DNA of 64,000 bases from Streptomyces sp. NBC_01016 (GTDB lineage: Bacteria; Actinomycetota; Actinomycetes; Streptomycetales; Streptomycetaceae): NCBI RefSeq assembly GCF_026341035.1, contig NZ_JAPEOQ010000001.1, forward strand, positions 5,394,001-5,458,000, given 5' to 3'. Position numbers and translations under genes: made by a program. Shown piece by piece: positions 25,651 to 35,310 of the stretch (position 1 is its first letter; each line of letters starts with the position of its first letter). Under the pieces are notes generated by a model. The model saw only the letters and a list, made by a program, of their open reading frames with translations, was not told the origin of the DNA and ran no database searches.

Positions 25651-26420
25651 GCCAGGGGCTCCTCTTCGGTGCTGGCCAGGATCTCGGCGATGTGGACGGG
25701 GCGCATGCCGACCTTGAGGCGGGACATGGTGCCGCCGATGTGCATCAGGCAGGAATTGTCGGCGGCGCACAGCACGTCCGCGCCCGTCGATTCGGCGTTG
25801 CGGACCTTGTCCGTGCCCATCGCCGAGGACACGTCCGCGTTCTTCACCGCGAAGGTGCCGCCGAAGCCGCAGCACTCGGCCGCGCCCGGCAGCTCGGCAA
25901 GCTCAAGTCCCTGGACCTCGCTGAGCAGTTGAGTGGGCCGGTCGCCGAGACCGAGGGAGCGCAGGCCGTGACAGGTGGGGTGGTACGTCACCTTGTGCGG
26001 GTAGTACGCGCCGACGTCGGTCACCTTCAGCACATCGACCAGGAACTCGGTCAGCTCGTACGTCTTCGGGATCACCGGCGCGAGCGTGGTCGCGAGGTGG
26101 CCGCCGCGGCCCTCCGAGCGGGCCCGTTCGCCCATCCGCGGGTACAGCTCGCGCACCATCGCCGCGCACGATCCGGACGGCGTGATGATTGCGTCGTAAT
26201 CACCCGAGGCGAGACCGGGGCCGAAGGTGTCGGCGTAGTGGGTGGCCAGCGGCTCGGCCTCGCGGCGGTAACCGGTGTTGTAGTGCGGCTGGCCGCAGCA
26301 GGTCTGCGCGGCGGGGAAGTCGACCTCCACACCGAGCCGGTTGAGGAGCTTGACGACGGCGCGGCCCGTATCCGGGTAGAGCGTGTCGTTGACACAGGTC
26401 AGGAAGAGCGCGACACGCAT
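25647..26420 (-). CDS. lutA: L-lactate utilisation Fe-S oxidoreductase A (LutA)
   Basis: A 257-residue cytosolic protein with two CCG domains that bind iron-sulfur or heterodisulfide-type centres: AAQTCCGQPHYNTGY in the first half, and TYHPTCHGLRSLG with PGAAECCGFGGTF in the second. It is the first gene of the tightly overlapping lutABC set and starts about 90 bp after the rhamnulokinase stop. With LutB and LutC it converts L-lactate to pyruvate, finishing L-rhamnose breakdown. Confidence 0.94.
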   Translation of the reverse strand: MRVALFLTCVNDTLYPDTGRAVVKLLNRLGVEVDFPAAQTCCGQPHYNTGYRREAEPLATHYADTFGPGLASGDYDAIITPSGSCAAMVRELYPRMGERARSEGRGGHLATTLAPVIPKTYELTEFLVDVLKVTDVGAYYPHKVTYHPTCHGLRSLGLGDRPTQLLSEVQGLELAELPGAAECCGFGGTFAVKNADVSSAMGTDKVRNAESTGADVLCAADNSCLMHIGGTMSRLKVGMRPVHIAEILASTEEEPLA

Positions 26421-26512
26421 CGGGGCCCCTTCGGTCGGTCGGATTCGGTTGGCGCGGCTGGACTGCGGGTGATCATCGGACGGGTGCAGCGTACGTCGTC
26501 AGCGGGGGCTGG

Positions 26513-27955
26513 TCACGGGGTGCGGACGCGTGCCGCTGCCGCGTCCCACGCGCTGCGGTCGCCGCTGGACTCGTAGCGGGCGAGCGGCTGGGTGTCGGCG
26601 ACGAGCCGGCGCATCGCGACCCGGTCGCCCACGACGCCGTCGGCCCGCGCCTGAACGAGTACGTTGCCCAGCGCGGCGCCCTCGGCGGGTCCCGCCACGA
26701 CCGGCAACCCGCAGGCGTCCGCGGTGAGTTGGCACAGCAGGGCGCCCCGGGCGCCGCCGCCGACGATGTGCACGACGTCGACCGGGCGATCGGCGAGGCG
26801 GGCCGCGTCCTCGATGGCGCGGCGGTGGGCGAGGGCGAGCGAGTCGAGGATGCAGCGGGTGATCTCGGCGCGGGTGCGGGGCTCCGGCTGGCCGGTGGCG
26901 CGGCAGGCGGCGGCGATCCGGTCCGGCATGCCGCCGGGCGGCAGGAACGTGGGGTCGCCGGCGTCGACTACCGAGCGCAGCGGGGTCGCCTTCGCGGCCT
27001 CGTCGAGCAGTGCGGTCAAGTCCGGCTGGTTCCAGGTGCGTTGACACTCCTGGAGCAGCCACAGGCCCATGATGTTGCGGAGGTAGCGGACCGTGCCGTC
27101 GATGCCGAGCTCGTTCGTGAAGTTCGCGGCGCGGCTCTCCTCCGTGAGGACGGGCGCGTCCAGTTCGAGGCCGGCGAGGGACCAGGTGCCGGTGCAGATG
27201 TACGCGAAGTTCTCCTCGGTCGCCGGGACCGCGGCCACGGCCGACGCGGTGTCGTGCGAGGCGACCGTCGTCACCGGGACGGGGCCGGTGAGGCCCGTCT
27301 CGTCGAGGACGTGGGGGAGGAGTTCGCCCGCGGGGTCGCCGGGGCGGCGGACCGGGGCGAAGAGGTTCACGTCGATGCCGGCGCGGGTGGCGATGTCGTG
27401 GGCCCAGTCGCCGGTGCGGGGGTCGATGAGCTGGGTGGTGGAGGCGTTGGTCAGCTCGGTGCCCTGCTGGCCTGTCAGCCAGTACGTGAGGAGGTCGGGG
27501 ATCAGCAACAGGCTTTGGGCGGCGTTGAGTTGTGCGGTGTCGCGGGCCGCCGTGAGCTGGTAGATCGTGTTGAACGGGACGTACTGGAGGCCGGTGGCCG
27601 CGTACAGCTCCTGCGGGGGGATCGTCGCCCACAGTTTCTCGGCGGCGTGGTCCGTGCGGGTGTCCCGGTAGTGGTACGGGTTGCCGAGGAGGGCGTTGTC
27701 CGCGTCGAGGAGGCCGTAGTCGACGGCCCAGCTGTCGATGCCGACGGAGCGGACCCGGCCGGTCTTGCGGAGGCCTTCCAGGATGCCCGCGTAGAGGCCG
27801 AGGATGTCCCAGTGCAGGCCGTCGGGGGTGCGGACCGGGGTGTTCGGGAAACGGTGGGACTCCGTCAGGGTCAGGGTGTCCGGGGCGACGTGGGCCGTCA
27901 TGACCCGGCCGCTCGAGGCGCCCAGGTCTATCGCGGCGTAGGGAGTGGTGGGCAT
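26513..27955 (-). CDS. rhaB: L-rhamnulokinase
   Basis: A 480-residue FGGY-family sugar kinase. It opens with AAIDLGASSGRVM (phosphate 1 loop), has SVGIDSWAVDYGLLD with the catalytic Asp region, VASHDTASAVAAVPA and the C-terminal adenosine loop VVHIVGGGARGALLCQ. The pattern SWAVDYGLL is typical of RhaB. It phosphorylates L-rhamnulose to L-rhamnulose-1-phosphate. Start ATG 27955 begins the conserved domain; the ribosome site is weak (AAAGGC). It lies between the aldolase fusion and lutABC in the same transcription direction. Confidence 0.95.
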   Translation of the reverse strand: MPTTPYAAIDLGASSGRVMTAHVAPDTLTLTESHRFPNTPVRTPDGLHWDILGLYAGILEGLRKTGRVRSVGIDSWAVDYGLLDADNALLGNPYHYRDTRTDHAAEKLWATIPPQELYAATGLQYVPFNTIYQLTAARDTAQLNAAQSLLLIPDLLTYWLTGQQGTELTNASTTQLIDPRTGDWAHDIATRAGIDVNLFAPVRRPGDPAGELLPHVLDETGLTGPVPVTTVASHDTASAVAAVPATEENFAYICTGTWSLAGLELDAPVLTEESRAANFTNELGIDGTVRYLRNIMGLWLLQECQRTWNQPDLTALLDEAAKATPLRSVVDAGDPTFLPPGGMPDRIAAACRATGQPEPRTRAEITRCILDSLALAHRRAIEDAARLADRPVDVVHIVGGGARGALLCQLTADACGLPVVAGPAEGAALGNVLVQARADGVVGDRVAMRRLVADTQPLARYESSGDRSAWDAAAARVRTP

Positions 27956-28097
27956 GAGGTTGCCTTTGCGAGTGTGCGGTGTGGTGGGTGGCGGGGAGGC
28001 GAAGTCGCCCCCGCCTCCCCTTCCCGTCCCGAAACCGGGGGCGGGCCCCCGGGCCCCGGGGATGCGGGCGTCGTCGGAACATGGCGTGCCCAACGTG

Positions 28098-28125
28098 GTT
28101 GCGCGCGCAGTTCCCCGCGCCCCCA
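28098..28125. repeat. Dispersed Streptomyces intergenic repeat (GCGCAGTTCCCCGCGCCCC type)
   Basis: The core GCGCAGTTCCCCGCGCCCC (28106-28124) matches a short sequence I know to be scattered through intergenic DNA of many Streptomyces genomes. Here it lies in the roughly 180-bp gap between rhaB and the aldolase gene. That gap also holds a small GC hairpin around 28035-28050. Confidence 0.55.
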
Positions 28126-28136
28126 AACCCCCGGGT

Positions 28137-30176
28137 TCAGCGGAGGAACGCTGCCGCGACTCCGGCGTCGACCGGGACGTGCAATCCGGTCGTGTGCGTA
28201 AGGTCGCCCCCGGTCAGCGCGAAGACCGCGTTCGCCACGTGCTCCGGCAACACCTCCCGCTTCAAAAGCGTCCGCTGCGCGTAGTACTCGCCCAGCTTCT
28301 CCTCCTCCACCCCGTACACCGCCGCACGCTTCGCGCCCCAGCCCCCGGCGAAGATCCCGGACCCGCGCACCACGCCGTCCGGGTTGACCCCGTTGACCCG
28401 GATGCCGTCCCCGCCCAACTCGGCAGCCAGCAGCCGCACCTGGTGGGCCTGGTCCGCCTTCGTCGCCGAGTACGCCACATTGTTCGGGCCGGCGAACACC
28501 GCGTTCTTGGAGGCGATGTAGACGATGTCGCCGCCCATCTCCTGCGCCCGCATCACCCGCGCCGCCTCGCGCGAGACGAGGAACGAACCGCGCGCCATGA
28601 TGTCGTGCTGGAGGTCCCAGTCCTTGGCCGTGGTCTCCAGGAGCGGCTTCGAGATGGAGATGCCGGCGTTGTTGACGACCAGGTCGACACCGCCGAAGGC
28701 CAGCGCCGCGGCCTTGAAGGCGTCCGCGATCTGCTGCTCGGACGTGACGTCGACCGTCACGGCGACCGCCTTGTCGGGGCCGCCCAACTCCTCGGCCACC
28801 GCAGCCGCACCGTCCGCGTTGAGGTCGGCGACGACCACGCACGCGCCCTCGGCGACGAGCCGGTGCGCGATGGCCTTGCCGATGCCGGAGCCCGCGCCCG
28901 TCACGAGGGCCACCCGCGTGGCGAGCGGCTTCGGCTTCGGCATCCGCTGGAGCTTGGCCTCCTCGAGCGCCCAGTACTCGATGCGGAACTTCTCCGACTC
29001 CTCGATCGGCGCGTACGTGGAGACCGCTTCCGCGCCGCGCATCACGTTGATCGCGTTGAGGTAGAACTCGCCCGCCACGCGCGCCGTCTGCTTGTCCTTG
29101 CCGAACGAGAACATGCCGACACCGGGCACGAGCACGATCGCCGGGTCCGCGCCGCGCATCGCGGGGGAGTCTGGCGTCGCGTGCCGCTCGTAGTAAGCGG
29201 CGTACTCGGTGCGGTAGTCGGCGTGCAGCTCCTTCAACCGCTCAGCCACGGCGTCGAGTTCGGCCGTGGGCGGCAGGTCGAGGACGAGCGGGCGGACCTT
29301 CGTACGAAGGAAGTGGTCCGGGCAGGAGGTGCCGAGCGCGGCGAGGCGCGGGTGCTCGGCGGACGCCAGGAAGTCGAGGACGGGACCCGAGTCGTCGAAG
29401 TGGCCGACCTGCGGGCGGTCCGTGGACGCCAACCCCCGGATGAGCGGGGCGAGTTCGGCGGCCCGCGCCCGGCGCCCGGCCGCGCCGAGCGCCGCGTAGC
29501 CCTCGATGACCGGGCCGAACGGCTCCTCCTCGCCGCGCTCGGCGAGGAACGTCTCGGCGGTGCGGATCATGTACAGCGAGTTGGCCTCGCACTCCTCGGC
29601 CGTGTCGCCCCACGCCGTGATGCCGTGGCCGCCGAGGACGCAGCCGATCGCCTCCGGGTTGGCGGCCTTGATCGCGGCGATGTCCAGGCCGAGCTGGAAG
29701 CCGGGGCGCCGCCACGGCACCCACACGACCTTCTCGCCGAAGCACTCGGCGGTCAGCTTCTCCCCGTCGGCCGCGCAGGCCAGCGCGATGCCGGAGTCCG
29801 GGTGCAGATGGTCGACGTGCGCCGCGTCCACCAGACCGTGCATGGCCGTGTCGATGGACGGCGCCGCGCCGCCCTTGCCGTGCAGGCAGTAGTCGAACGC
29901 GGCGACCATCTCGTCCTCGCGCTCCACGCCCGGGTACACCTCGGTGAGCGCCTTGAGCCGGTCCACGCGCAGCGCGGCCAGACCGGCCTCCTTGAGCGTG
30001 CCCAGGTCGCCGCCGGAGCCCTTGACCCACATCAGCTCGACGTCGCCGCCGGTGACCGGGTCCGTCTCGGTGGCCTTGGCGGAGGTGTTGCCGCCGGCGT
30101 AGTTGGTGTTGCGGGGGTCGGCGCCGAGCCGGTTCGAGCGGTCGAGGAGGGCGGCGACCTGAGGGTGCGTAGCCAT
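28137..30176 (-). CDS. rhaEW: Bifunctional L-rhamnulose-1-phosphate aldolase / L-lactaldehyde dehydrogenase
   Basis: A 679-residue two-domain enzyme. Residues 1 to about 400 are a class II aldolase domain (NTNYAGGNTSAK opening, HVDHLHPDSGIALA with metal-binding histidines, VLGGHGITAWG). From about 425 an SDR domain follows (ALVTGAGSGIGKAIAHRL, NNAGIS, YSATKADQA with YxxxK). The aldolase splits L-rhamnulose-1-phosphate into DHAP and L-lactaldehyde; the fused SDR is known in this family to act on lactaldehyde, here most likely giving L-lactate for LutABC. AGGACC precedes ATG 30176. Confidence 0.94.
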   Translation of the reverse strand: MATHPQVAALLDRSNRLGADPRNTNYAGGNTSAKATETDPVTGGDVELMWVKGSGGDLGTLKEAGLAALRVDRLKALTEVYPGVEREDEMVAAFDYCLHGKGGAAPSIDTAMHGLVDAAHVDHLHPDSGIALACAADGEKLTAECFGEKVVWVPWRRPGFQLGLDIAAIKAANPEAIGCVLGGHGITAWGDTAEECEANSLYMIRTAETFLAERGEEEPFGPVIEGYAALGAAGRRARAAELAPLIRGLASTDRPQVGHFDDSGPVLDFLASAEHPRLAALGTSCPDHFLRTKVRPLVLDLPPTAELDAVAERLKELHADYRTEYAAYYERHATPDSPAMRGADPAIVLVPGVGMFSFGKDKQTARVAGEFYLNAINVMRGAEAVSTYAPIEESEKFRIEYWALEEAKLQRMPKPKPLATRVALVTGAGSGIGKAIAHRLVAEGACVVVADLNADGAAAVAEELGGPDKAVAVTVDVTSEQQIADAFKAAALAFGGVDLVVNNAGISISKPLLETTAKDWDLQHDIMARGSFLVSREAARVMRAQEMGGDIVYIASKNAVFAGPNNVAYSATKADQAHQVRLLAAELGGDGIRVNGVNPDGVVRGSGIFAGGWGAKRAAVYGVEEEKLGEYYAQRTLLKREVLPEHVANAVFALTGGDLTHTTGLHVPVDAGVAAAFLR

Positions 30177-30228
30177 GAAAGGTCCTAAATTCCTGAGGAG
30201 TTGACTGCGGTGAACTGCGGGGAGGTGG

Positions 30229-31395
30229 TTACGCGCCCCACCCCGCCTGCTCCCCGCCGACCCGCTCGGCCGCGATCCGCTCCTGCCACCCGGAGGCGGC
30301 GTACGCGGTGACGGGATTCGCCGCGAGCCCCTGCTCCTCGCGCCACGAGGCAAGGAGCGGCCGCACGTCGGTGTTGTACGCGTCCATGATCACGGCGTTC
30401 GCGGTCAGGACGTCGCCCGAGGCCTGCGCGGCGCCCAGCGCCTCACGGTCCACGAGCAGAGCCTTCGCGGTGGCCTCCTGCACGTTCATCACGGAGCGGA
30501 TGACCGCCGGGATCTTCGCCTCGATGTTGTGGCACTGGTCGAGCATGAACGCCACGTTGGTCTCGGGGTCGAAGCCGCCGTTCTTCGCGACCTCGTGCAG
30601 GATGCGGAACAGCTGGAACGGGTCGGCGGAGCCCACCATCAGGTCGTCGTCCGCGTAGAAGCGGGAGTTGAAGTCGAAGCCGCCGAGCTTCTTCGCGCGC
30701 AGCAGCAGCGCCACGATGAACTCGATGTTCGTGCCCGGCGCGTGGTGGCCGGTGTCGACCACGACCTGCGCCTTGTCACCCAGGTTCATGCACTGCATGT
30801 ACGAGGTGCCCCAGTCCGGCACGTCCGTGGTGTAGAAGGCCGGCTCGAAGAACTTGTACTCCAGCAGGATGCGCTGGTCGTCGCCGAGCCGCTCGTAAAC
30901 GGTGGCGAGAGACTCGGCGAGGCGGTCCTGGCGGGCCACGATGTCGTCCTGGCCGGGGTAGTTGGTGCCGTCGGCGAGCCAGATCTTCAGGTCCTGGGAA
31001 CCCGTCGCGTCCATGATGTCGACGCACTCCAGGAGGTGGTCGACCGCCTTGCGGCGCACCGCCGGGTCCGGGTGACAGACACTGCCGAGCTTGTAGTCGT
31101 CGTCCTGGAAGGTGTTGGAGTTGATGGTGCCGAGCTCGACACCGCGCTCCTTGGCGTACGCGGACAGGGTCGCGTAGTCGTCGACCTTGTCCCACGGGAT
31201 GTGCAGGGCGACCTTCGGGGCGATGCCGGTGAACTCGTGCACCTTCGCGGCGTCGTCGAGCTTCTCGCGGGGCGTGCGGGGCACACCGGCCTGGGCGAAC
31301 ACCTTGAACCGGGTGCCGGAGTTGCCGTAGCCCCAGGACGGCGTCTCGATCCGCTGGTTGGCGAGTGCGGCCTTCACGGCAGCGATGTCAGGCAT
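30229..31395 (-). CDS. rhaI: L-rhamnose isomerase
   Basis: A 388-residue TIM-barrel isomerase of the RhaI (Pseudomonas stutzeri-like/actinobacterial) type. It contains GIAPKVALHIPWDKVDDY, LWLADGTNYPGQDD-like WLADGTNYPGQDD, VVDTGHHAPGTNIEF and DFNSRFYADDDLMVGSADPFQLFRI, which carry the metal-binding Glu, Asp and His residues. It converts L-rhamnose to L-rhamnulose, the first catabolic step. Start ATG 31395 has GAGGTGG upstream. It is the first gene of the minus-strand operon and faces LacI-type operators. Confidence 0.94.
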   Translation of the reverse strand: MPDIAAVKAALANQRIETPSWGYGNSGTRFKVFAQAGVPRTPREKLDDAAKVHEFTGIAPKVALHIPWDKVDDYATLSAYAKERGVELGTINSNTFQDDDYKLGSVCHPDPAVRRKAVDHLLECVDIMDATGSQDLKIWLADGTNYPGQDDIVARQDRLAESLATVYERLGDDQRILLEYKFFEPAFYTTDVPDWGTSYMQCMNLGDKAQVVVDTGHHAPGTNIEFIVALLLRAKKLGGFDFNSRFYADDDLMVGSADPFQLFRILHEVAKNGGFDPETNVAFMLDQCHNIEAKIPAVIRSVMNVQEATAKALLVDREALGAAQASGDVLTANAVIMDAYNTDVRPLLASWREEQGLAANPVTAYAASGWQERIAAERVGGEQAGWGA

Positions 31396-31458
31396 GTCCA
31401 CCTCTGAGTACACGGGTCTGCGAGCCGTCTGCTGAATCGTCTCTGAATCGACCGAGTG

Positions 31459-31470
31459 TGAATCGATTCA
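31459..31470. promoter_or_regulatory. LacI-type operator TGAATCGATTCA (rhaI side)
   Basis: This is a perfect 12-bp palindrome 64 bp upstream of rhaI. Two additional half-sites (TGAATCG) lie at 31433 and 31444 between it and the gene. The same consensus TGAAWCGWTTCA recurs near the transporter operon and the rhamnosidase locus, so it is the likely target of the two LacI regulators. Confidence 0.7.
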
Positions 31471-31538
31471 TTGTGCAGCGAAGCTAGTCCCCCTGGTGGG
31501 GTGCGTCAAGGGGGTGTGCGACAACTCGAGCGCGTTAC

Positions 31539-31550
31539 GGAATCGTTTCG
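31539..31550. promoter_or_regulatory. LacI-type operator variant GGAATCGTTTCG
   Basis: This site lies in the middle of the divergent rha regulatory region. It matches the TGAAWCGWTTCA consensus at 10 of 12 positions, differing at the two outer bases. Confidence 0.5.
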
Positions 31551-31625
31551 TACGTCGATGTATTCCGGCCGTTCAGACCCCTTGACCAGGGCGCCGGGGC
31601 GTGGCTAGCTTCCGGAACGTTTCAC

Positions 31626-31637
31626 TGAAACATTTCA
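31626..31637. promoter_or_regulatory. LacI-type operator TGAAACATTTCA (transporter side)
   Basis: This 12-mer has one central mismatch from the consensus and lies 34 bp before the rhamnose ABC operon start. It overlaps a second dyad, GTTTCA-C-TGAAAC, at 31619-31631. Binding here would block transport gene expression without rhamnose. Confidence 0.6.
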
Positions 31638-31670
31638 CGTCGGGTGCCCTTCGACCCCTGGAGAACTGTC

Positions 31671-33182
31671 ATGACGCCACCTGAGCCGGAGACCACTCCG
31701 GTGCTCGCCCTGGAGGGGGTGAGCAAGTCCTTCGGTGCCGTGCGTGCCCTGCGAGGTGTGTCACTGAGCCTGCACGCGGGCGAGGCGCACGCCCTCGCCG
31801 GTGAGAACGGCGCGGGAAAGTCGACGCTCATCAAGGCCCTCGCCGGGGTGCACCGCCCGGACACCGGGACGGTTCTGCTCGACGGCTCCCCGGTCGAGTT
31901 CCACGGCCCCGCCGACGCCCGCGACGCCGGTGTCGCCGTCATCTACCAGGAGCCGACGCTCTTCCCCGACCTGTCCATCGCCGAGAACATCTTCATGGGC
32001 CGCCAGCCGCGCCGCTCCTTCGGCCGCGTCGACCACACCACGGTCAAGGAGGCCACCGCGGCCCTGTTCAAGCGGCTCGGCGTGGAGCTCGACCCGGACC
32101 AGCCGGCCCGCGGCCTGTCCATCGCCGACCAGCAGCTCGTCGAGATCGCCAAGGCGCTGTCCTTCGACGCCCGCGTGCTGATCATGGACGAGCCGACCGC
32201 CGCGCTCACCGGCAGCGAGGTGGCCCGCCTGTTCGGCGTCGTACGGACACTGCGCGAGCAGGGCGCGGCGGTCCTCTTCATCTCGCACCGCCTGGAGGAG
32301 ATCTTCGAGCTGTGCCAGCGGGTGACGACGCTGCGCGACGGGTCGTGGGTGGCGAGCGAGCCGGTCGAAGGACTCACCGAGGACGAGCTGGTGCGCCGCA
32401 TGGTCGGCCGCGACCTCGACGAGTTGTACCCCAAGCAGGACACCGAACTCGGCGAAGTGGCCCTGAAGGTCAGCCGGTTGACCCGCGAGGGTGTGTTCAC
32501 CGACGTGTCCTTCGAGGTGCGGCGCGGCGAGATCGTCGGCCTCGCCGGGCTCGTCGGCGCCGGCCGCAGCGAGGTGGCCCGCGCCGTGTTCGGCGTCGAC
32601 CGCTTCGACGGCGGCGAGGTCGAGGTGCTCGGGCAGAAGCTCAAGCCCGGCGCGCCGAGCCTCGCGATGCACGCGGGCCTCGCGCTCGTGCCGGAGGACC
32701 GGCGGGCCCAGGGCCTCGTGATGGACATGTCCATCGAGCGCAACATCGGCCTCACCGGCTTCGCCGACACCTCCCGCGCGGGCCTCATGAACCGCAAGGC
32801 GGAGCGCAGCCGGTCCCTGGACTGGTCGGTGAAGTTGCAGGTCAAGTACGCGCGGTTGGCCGATGTCGTCGGCACGCTCTCCGGCGGCAACCAGCAGAAG
32901 GTCGTCCTCGCCAAGTGGCTCGCCACAGGGCCGCAGGTGCTCATCGTGGACGAGCCCACGCGCGGCATCGACGTCGGCACGAAGGCCGAGGTGCACCGGC
33001 TGCTGTCCTCACTCGCGGCCGAAGGCGTCGCCGTCCTGATGATCTCGTCCGACCTGCCCGAGATCCTCGGCATGGCCGACCGGGTGCTCGTGATGCACGA
33101 GGGACGGCTCTCCGCCGAGCTGCCGCGCGCCGAGGCGAGCGAGGAGTCCGTGATGGCGGCGGCCACGGGGAGGGCCGCGTGA
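31671..33182 (+). CDS. L-rhamnose ABC importer ATP-binding protein (two ATPase domains)
   Basis: A 503-residue ATPase of the monosaccharide (CUT2) family. The first domain has Walker A GENGAGKST and signature region LSIADQQLVEIAKALS with MDEPTAAL. The second, degenerate domain starts near 250 and has GLVGAGRSE plus LSGGNQQKVVLAKWL and VDEPTRGIDVG. Start ATG 31671 has CTGGAG upstream. It leads the plus-strand operon ATPase-permease-permease-binding protein-mutarotase-LacI. Substrate assignment as L-rhamnose rests on the catabolic neighbours. Confidence 0.93.
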   Translation: MTPPEPETTPVLALEGVSKSFGAVRALRGVSLSLHAGEAHALAGENGAGKSTLIKALAGVHRPDTGTVLLDGSPVEFHGPADARDAGVAVIYQEPTLFPDLSIAENIFMGRQPRRSFGRVDHTTVKEATAALFKRLGVELDPDQPARGLSIADQQLVEIAKALSFDARVLIMDEPTAALTGSEVARLFGVVRTLREQGAAVLFISHRLEEIFELCQRVTTLRDGSWVASEPVEGLTEDELVRRMVGRDLDELYPKQDTELGEVALKVSRLTREGVFTDVSFEVRRGEIVGLAGLVGAGRSEVARAVFGVDRFDGGEVEVLGQKLKPGAPSLAMHAGLALVPEDRRAQGLVMDMSIERNIGLTGFADTSRAGLMNRKAERSRSLDWSVKLQVKYARLADVVGTLSGGNQQKVVLAKWLATGPQVLIVDEPTRGIDVGTKAEVHRLLSSLAAEGVAVLMISSDLPEILGMADRVLVMHEGRLSAELPRAEASEESVMAAATGRAA

Positions 33183-33225
33183 CGTCCGTACCCGCACACG
33201 CCGCCCGCACCACAAGGAGCACGAC

Positions 33226-34281
33226 ATGACCATCACCGCACCACCCGTACGCGAGGACGCGGCGCCACCGCCCACCGCGGGCCGTCGCCTCCTCGACAAG
33301 GTGTTCAAGGCGCGCGAACTCGCCGTCGCCGCCGTGCTCGTGGTGATGCTGCTCGCCACGCAGGTCTCCAACACCGAGTTCCTGTCGCAGCAGGGCGTCA
33401 AGGACCTCCTCCTGAACGCCACCATCCTGGTCCTCGTCGCCACCGGTCAGGCGATCGTCGTCATCACCCGCAACGTCGACCTCTCCGTCGGCTCCGTGCT
33501 CGGCATCTCGGCCTTCGCCGCCGGTGACTACCTTCAGGGCGGCGGCAGTTCGCTGATCGCCGTCGTGTACGCCGTCGCCATCGGCACCGTCTTCGGCGTC
33601 CTGAACGGCGCGCTCGTCAGCCTCGGCAAGGTGCCCGCCCTCGTCGTCACCCTCGGCACGCTGTACGTGGTGCGCGGCATCGACTCCATCTGGGTCGGCT
33701 CGCAGCAGATCGTCGCCGCCGACCTGCCCGACGGCTTCGTCGACTTCGGCCACGACGGCATCTGGGTCGTGCCCTATCTGGCGCTGCTCGCCGTGGCCGT
33801 CCTGGTCTGCGTCGGCTACTACCTGCGCAGCTACCGCAGCGGACGCGAGATGTACGCGCTCGGCTCCAGTCCCGAGGCCGCGAACCTCGCCGGCATCCCC
33901 GTCCGCAAGCGCATCATGACCGCCTACGTGCTGTGCGGCGCGCTCGCCGGACTCGCGGGCGCCCTGTACCTGGCGCGCTTCGGCAACGTCGACTCCGGCA
34001 CAGGCAACGGCTACGAACTCACCGTCGTCAGCGCCGTCGTGGTCGGCGGCGTCGCCTTCACCGGCGGCGCGGGCACCGTCTACGGCGCCGCGCTCGGCGC
34101 TCTGCTGCTGACCTCCATCAACAGCGTGCTGCCCGCCATCGGCGTCAGCTCCGTCTGGGTCACCGCCATCAACGGAATCCTGCTGCTGCTCGCCATCGCC
34201 GTCGACCGGATCGTCGCGCTGCGCGTCGCCGCAGTGCTGCGCAAGCAGGCCGCACAGATGAGGAGCGCCCGCCATGCCTGA
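33226..34281 (+). CDS. L-rhamnose ABC importer permease 1
   Basis: A 351-residue CUT2-type inner-membrane permease (BPD_transp_2 fold) with about ten hydrophobic segments. Conserved regions are VVITRNVDLSVGSVLGISAF, VPALVVTLGTLYVVRGID and the coupling segment ALGSSPEAANLAGIPVRKRI. It overlaps the next permease by eight bases, indicating coupled translation. Confidence 0.93.
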   Translation: MTITAPPVREDAAPPPTAGRRLLDKVFKARELAVAAVLVVMLLATQVSNTEFLSQQGVKDLLLNATILVLVATGQAIVVITRNVDLSVGSVLGISAFAAGDYLQGGGSSLIAVVYAVAIGTVFGVLNGALVSLGKVPALVVTLGTLYVVRGIDSIWVGSQQIVAADLPDGFVDFGHDGIWVVPYLALLAVAVLVCVGYYLRSYRSGREMYALGSSPEAANLAGIPVRKRIMTAYVLCGALAGLAGALYLARFGNVDSGTGNGYELTVVSAVVVGGVAFTGGAGTVYGAALGALLLTSINSVLPAIGVSSVWVTAINGILLLLAIAVDRIVALRVAAVLRKQAAQMRSARHA

Positions 34282-35260
34282 CTCCCTGAAACGCTCGGTG
34301 CGCTGGGACACCGCCGTCGGCGCCCTGCTGATCGTGCTGCTGCTCTGCTCGTTCGCGTTCGTCGACAACTTCGGCAACGCGCTGAACCTGTCGTTCCTGA
34401 TCGGCAACACACTGCCCATCGCGATCATCGCGCTGCCGATGACGATGCTCGTCATCTCCGGCGAGGTCGACCTGTCGGTGGGCTCCACGGTCGGCCTGTC
34501 GGGCGCCGTGATGGGCGCGCTGTGGAACAACGGCATGGCCATCGAGACGATCATCCCGCTGTGCCTGCTGCTCGGCGTGGTCTGCGGCCTCATCAACGGG
34601 CTGCTCGTCACCCGGCTCGGCCTGCCGTCCCTCGCCGTCACCATCGGCACCATGGCCGCCTACCGGGGCATCGCGCAGATCGTCCTCGGCTCGGACTCGG
34701 TCACCGACTTCCCCTCCCAGTACCTGGACTTCGGTGCGAACCGGATCGGCGACACGTTCATCCCGTACGCCGCCCTGCCCTTCGTCGTCCTCCTCGCCAT
34801 CGCGATCGTCGTGCTGCACGCCACCCGGATGGGCCGCTCCCTCTTCGCGACCGGCGCGAACGAGGAGGCCGCCCGGTTCGCCGGTGTGCGCGTGAAGCGG
34901 CTCAAGCTGTCGATGTTCGTGACGACCGGACTGCTCTCCGCACTTACCGGAGTCTTCTGGGCGCTGCACTACGCGAGCGCCCGCTACGACAACGCCACCG
35001 GGCTCGAACTCTCCGTCATCGCGGCCGTGTTGCTCGGCGGCATCGACTTCGACGGCGGCAAGGGCACCCTCGGCGGCGCCATCGCCGGTGTGTTCCTGCT
35101 CGGCACGCTGCAGAACGTGATGAGCCTGCTCAACGTCTCCGCGCAGTCGCAGATCGTCGTCACGGGTGTGCTGCTCGTGATCTCGGTGCTCGCGCCGCGC
35201 GTCGGCCGTCAGATCGCGCAGGCGAGGTCCCGCAAGAGGACGGTCACCGCGGTCACTTGA
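34274..35260 (+). CDS. L-rhamnose ABC importer permease 2
   Basis: A 328-residue CUT2-type permease paralogous to its upstream neighbour. It has MTMLVISGEVDLSVGSTVGLSGAV, LPSLAVTIGTMAAYRGIAQ and the coupling region ATGANEEAARFAGVRVKRLKL. Two different permeases in one sugar importer is the usual layout for rhamnose and autoinducer-2 type transporters, where they form a heterodimer. Confidence 0.93.
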   Translation: MPDSLKRSVRWDTAVGALLIVLLLCSFAFVDNFGNALNLSFLIGNTLPIAIIALPMTMLVISGEVDLSVGSTVGLSGAVMGALWNNGMAIETIIPLCLLLGVVCGLINGLLVTRLGLPSLAVTIGTMAAYRGIAQIVLGSDSVTDFPSQYLDFGANRIGDTFIPYAALPFVVLLAIAIVVLHATRMGRSLFATGANEEAARFAGVRVKRLKLSMFVTTGLLSALTGVFWALHYASARYDNATGLELSVIAAVLLGGIDFDGGKGTLGGAIAGVFLLGTLQNVMSLLNVSAQSQIVVTGVLLVISVLAPRVGRQIAQARSRKRTVTAVT

Positions 35261-35310
35261 GGCGCCCACCCGTACCACTCACTCCCGCCCACCCCACGTA
35301 AGGAACCGTC

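Noticed and set aside
27945..30188. Long open frame antisense to the aldolase/dehydrogenase fusion
   Set aside because: It shows no domain and shadow composition, and the opposite strand carries a clear enzyme.
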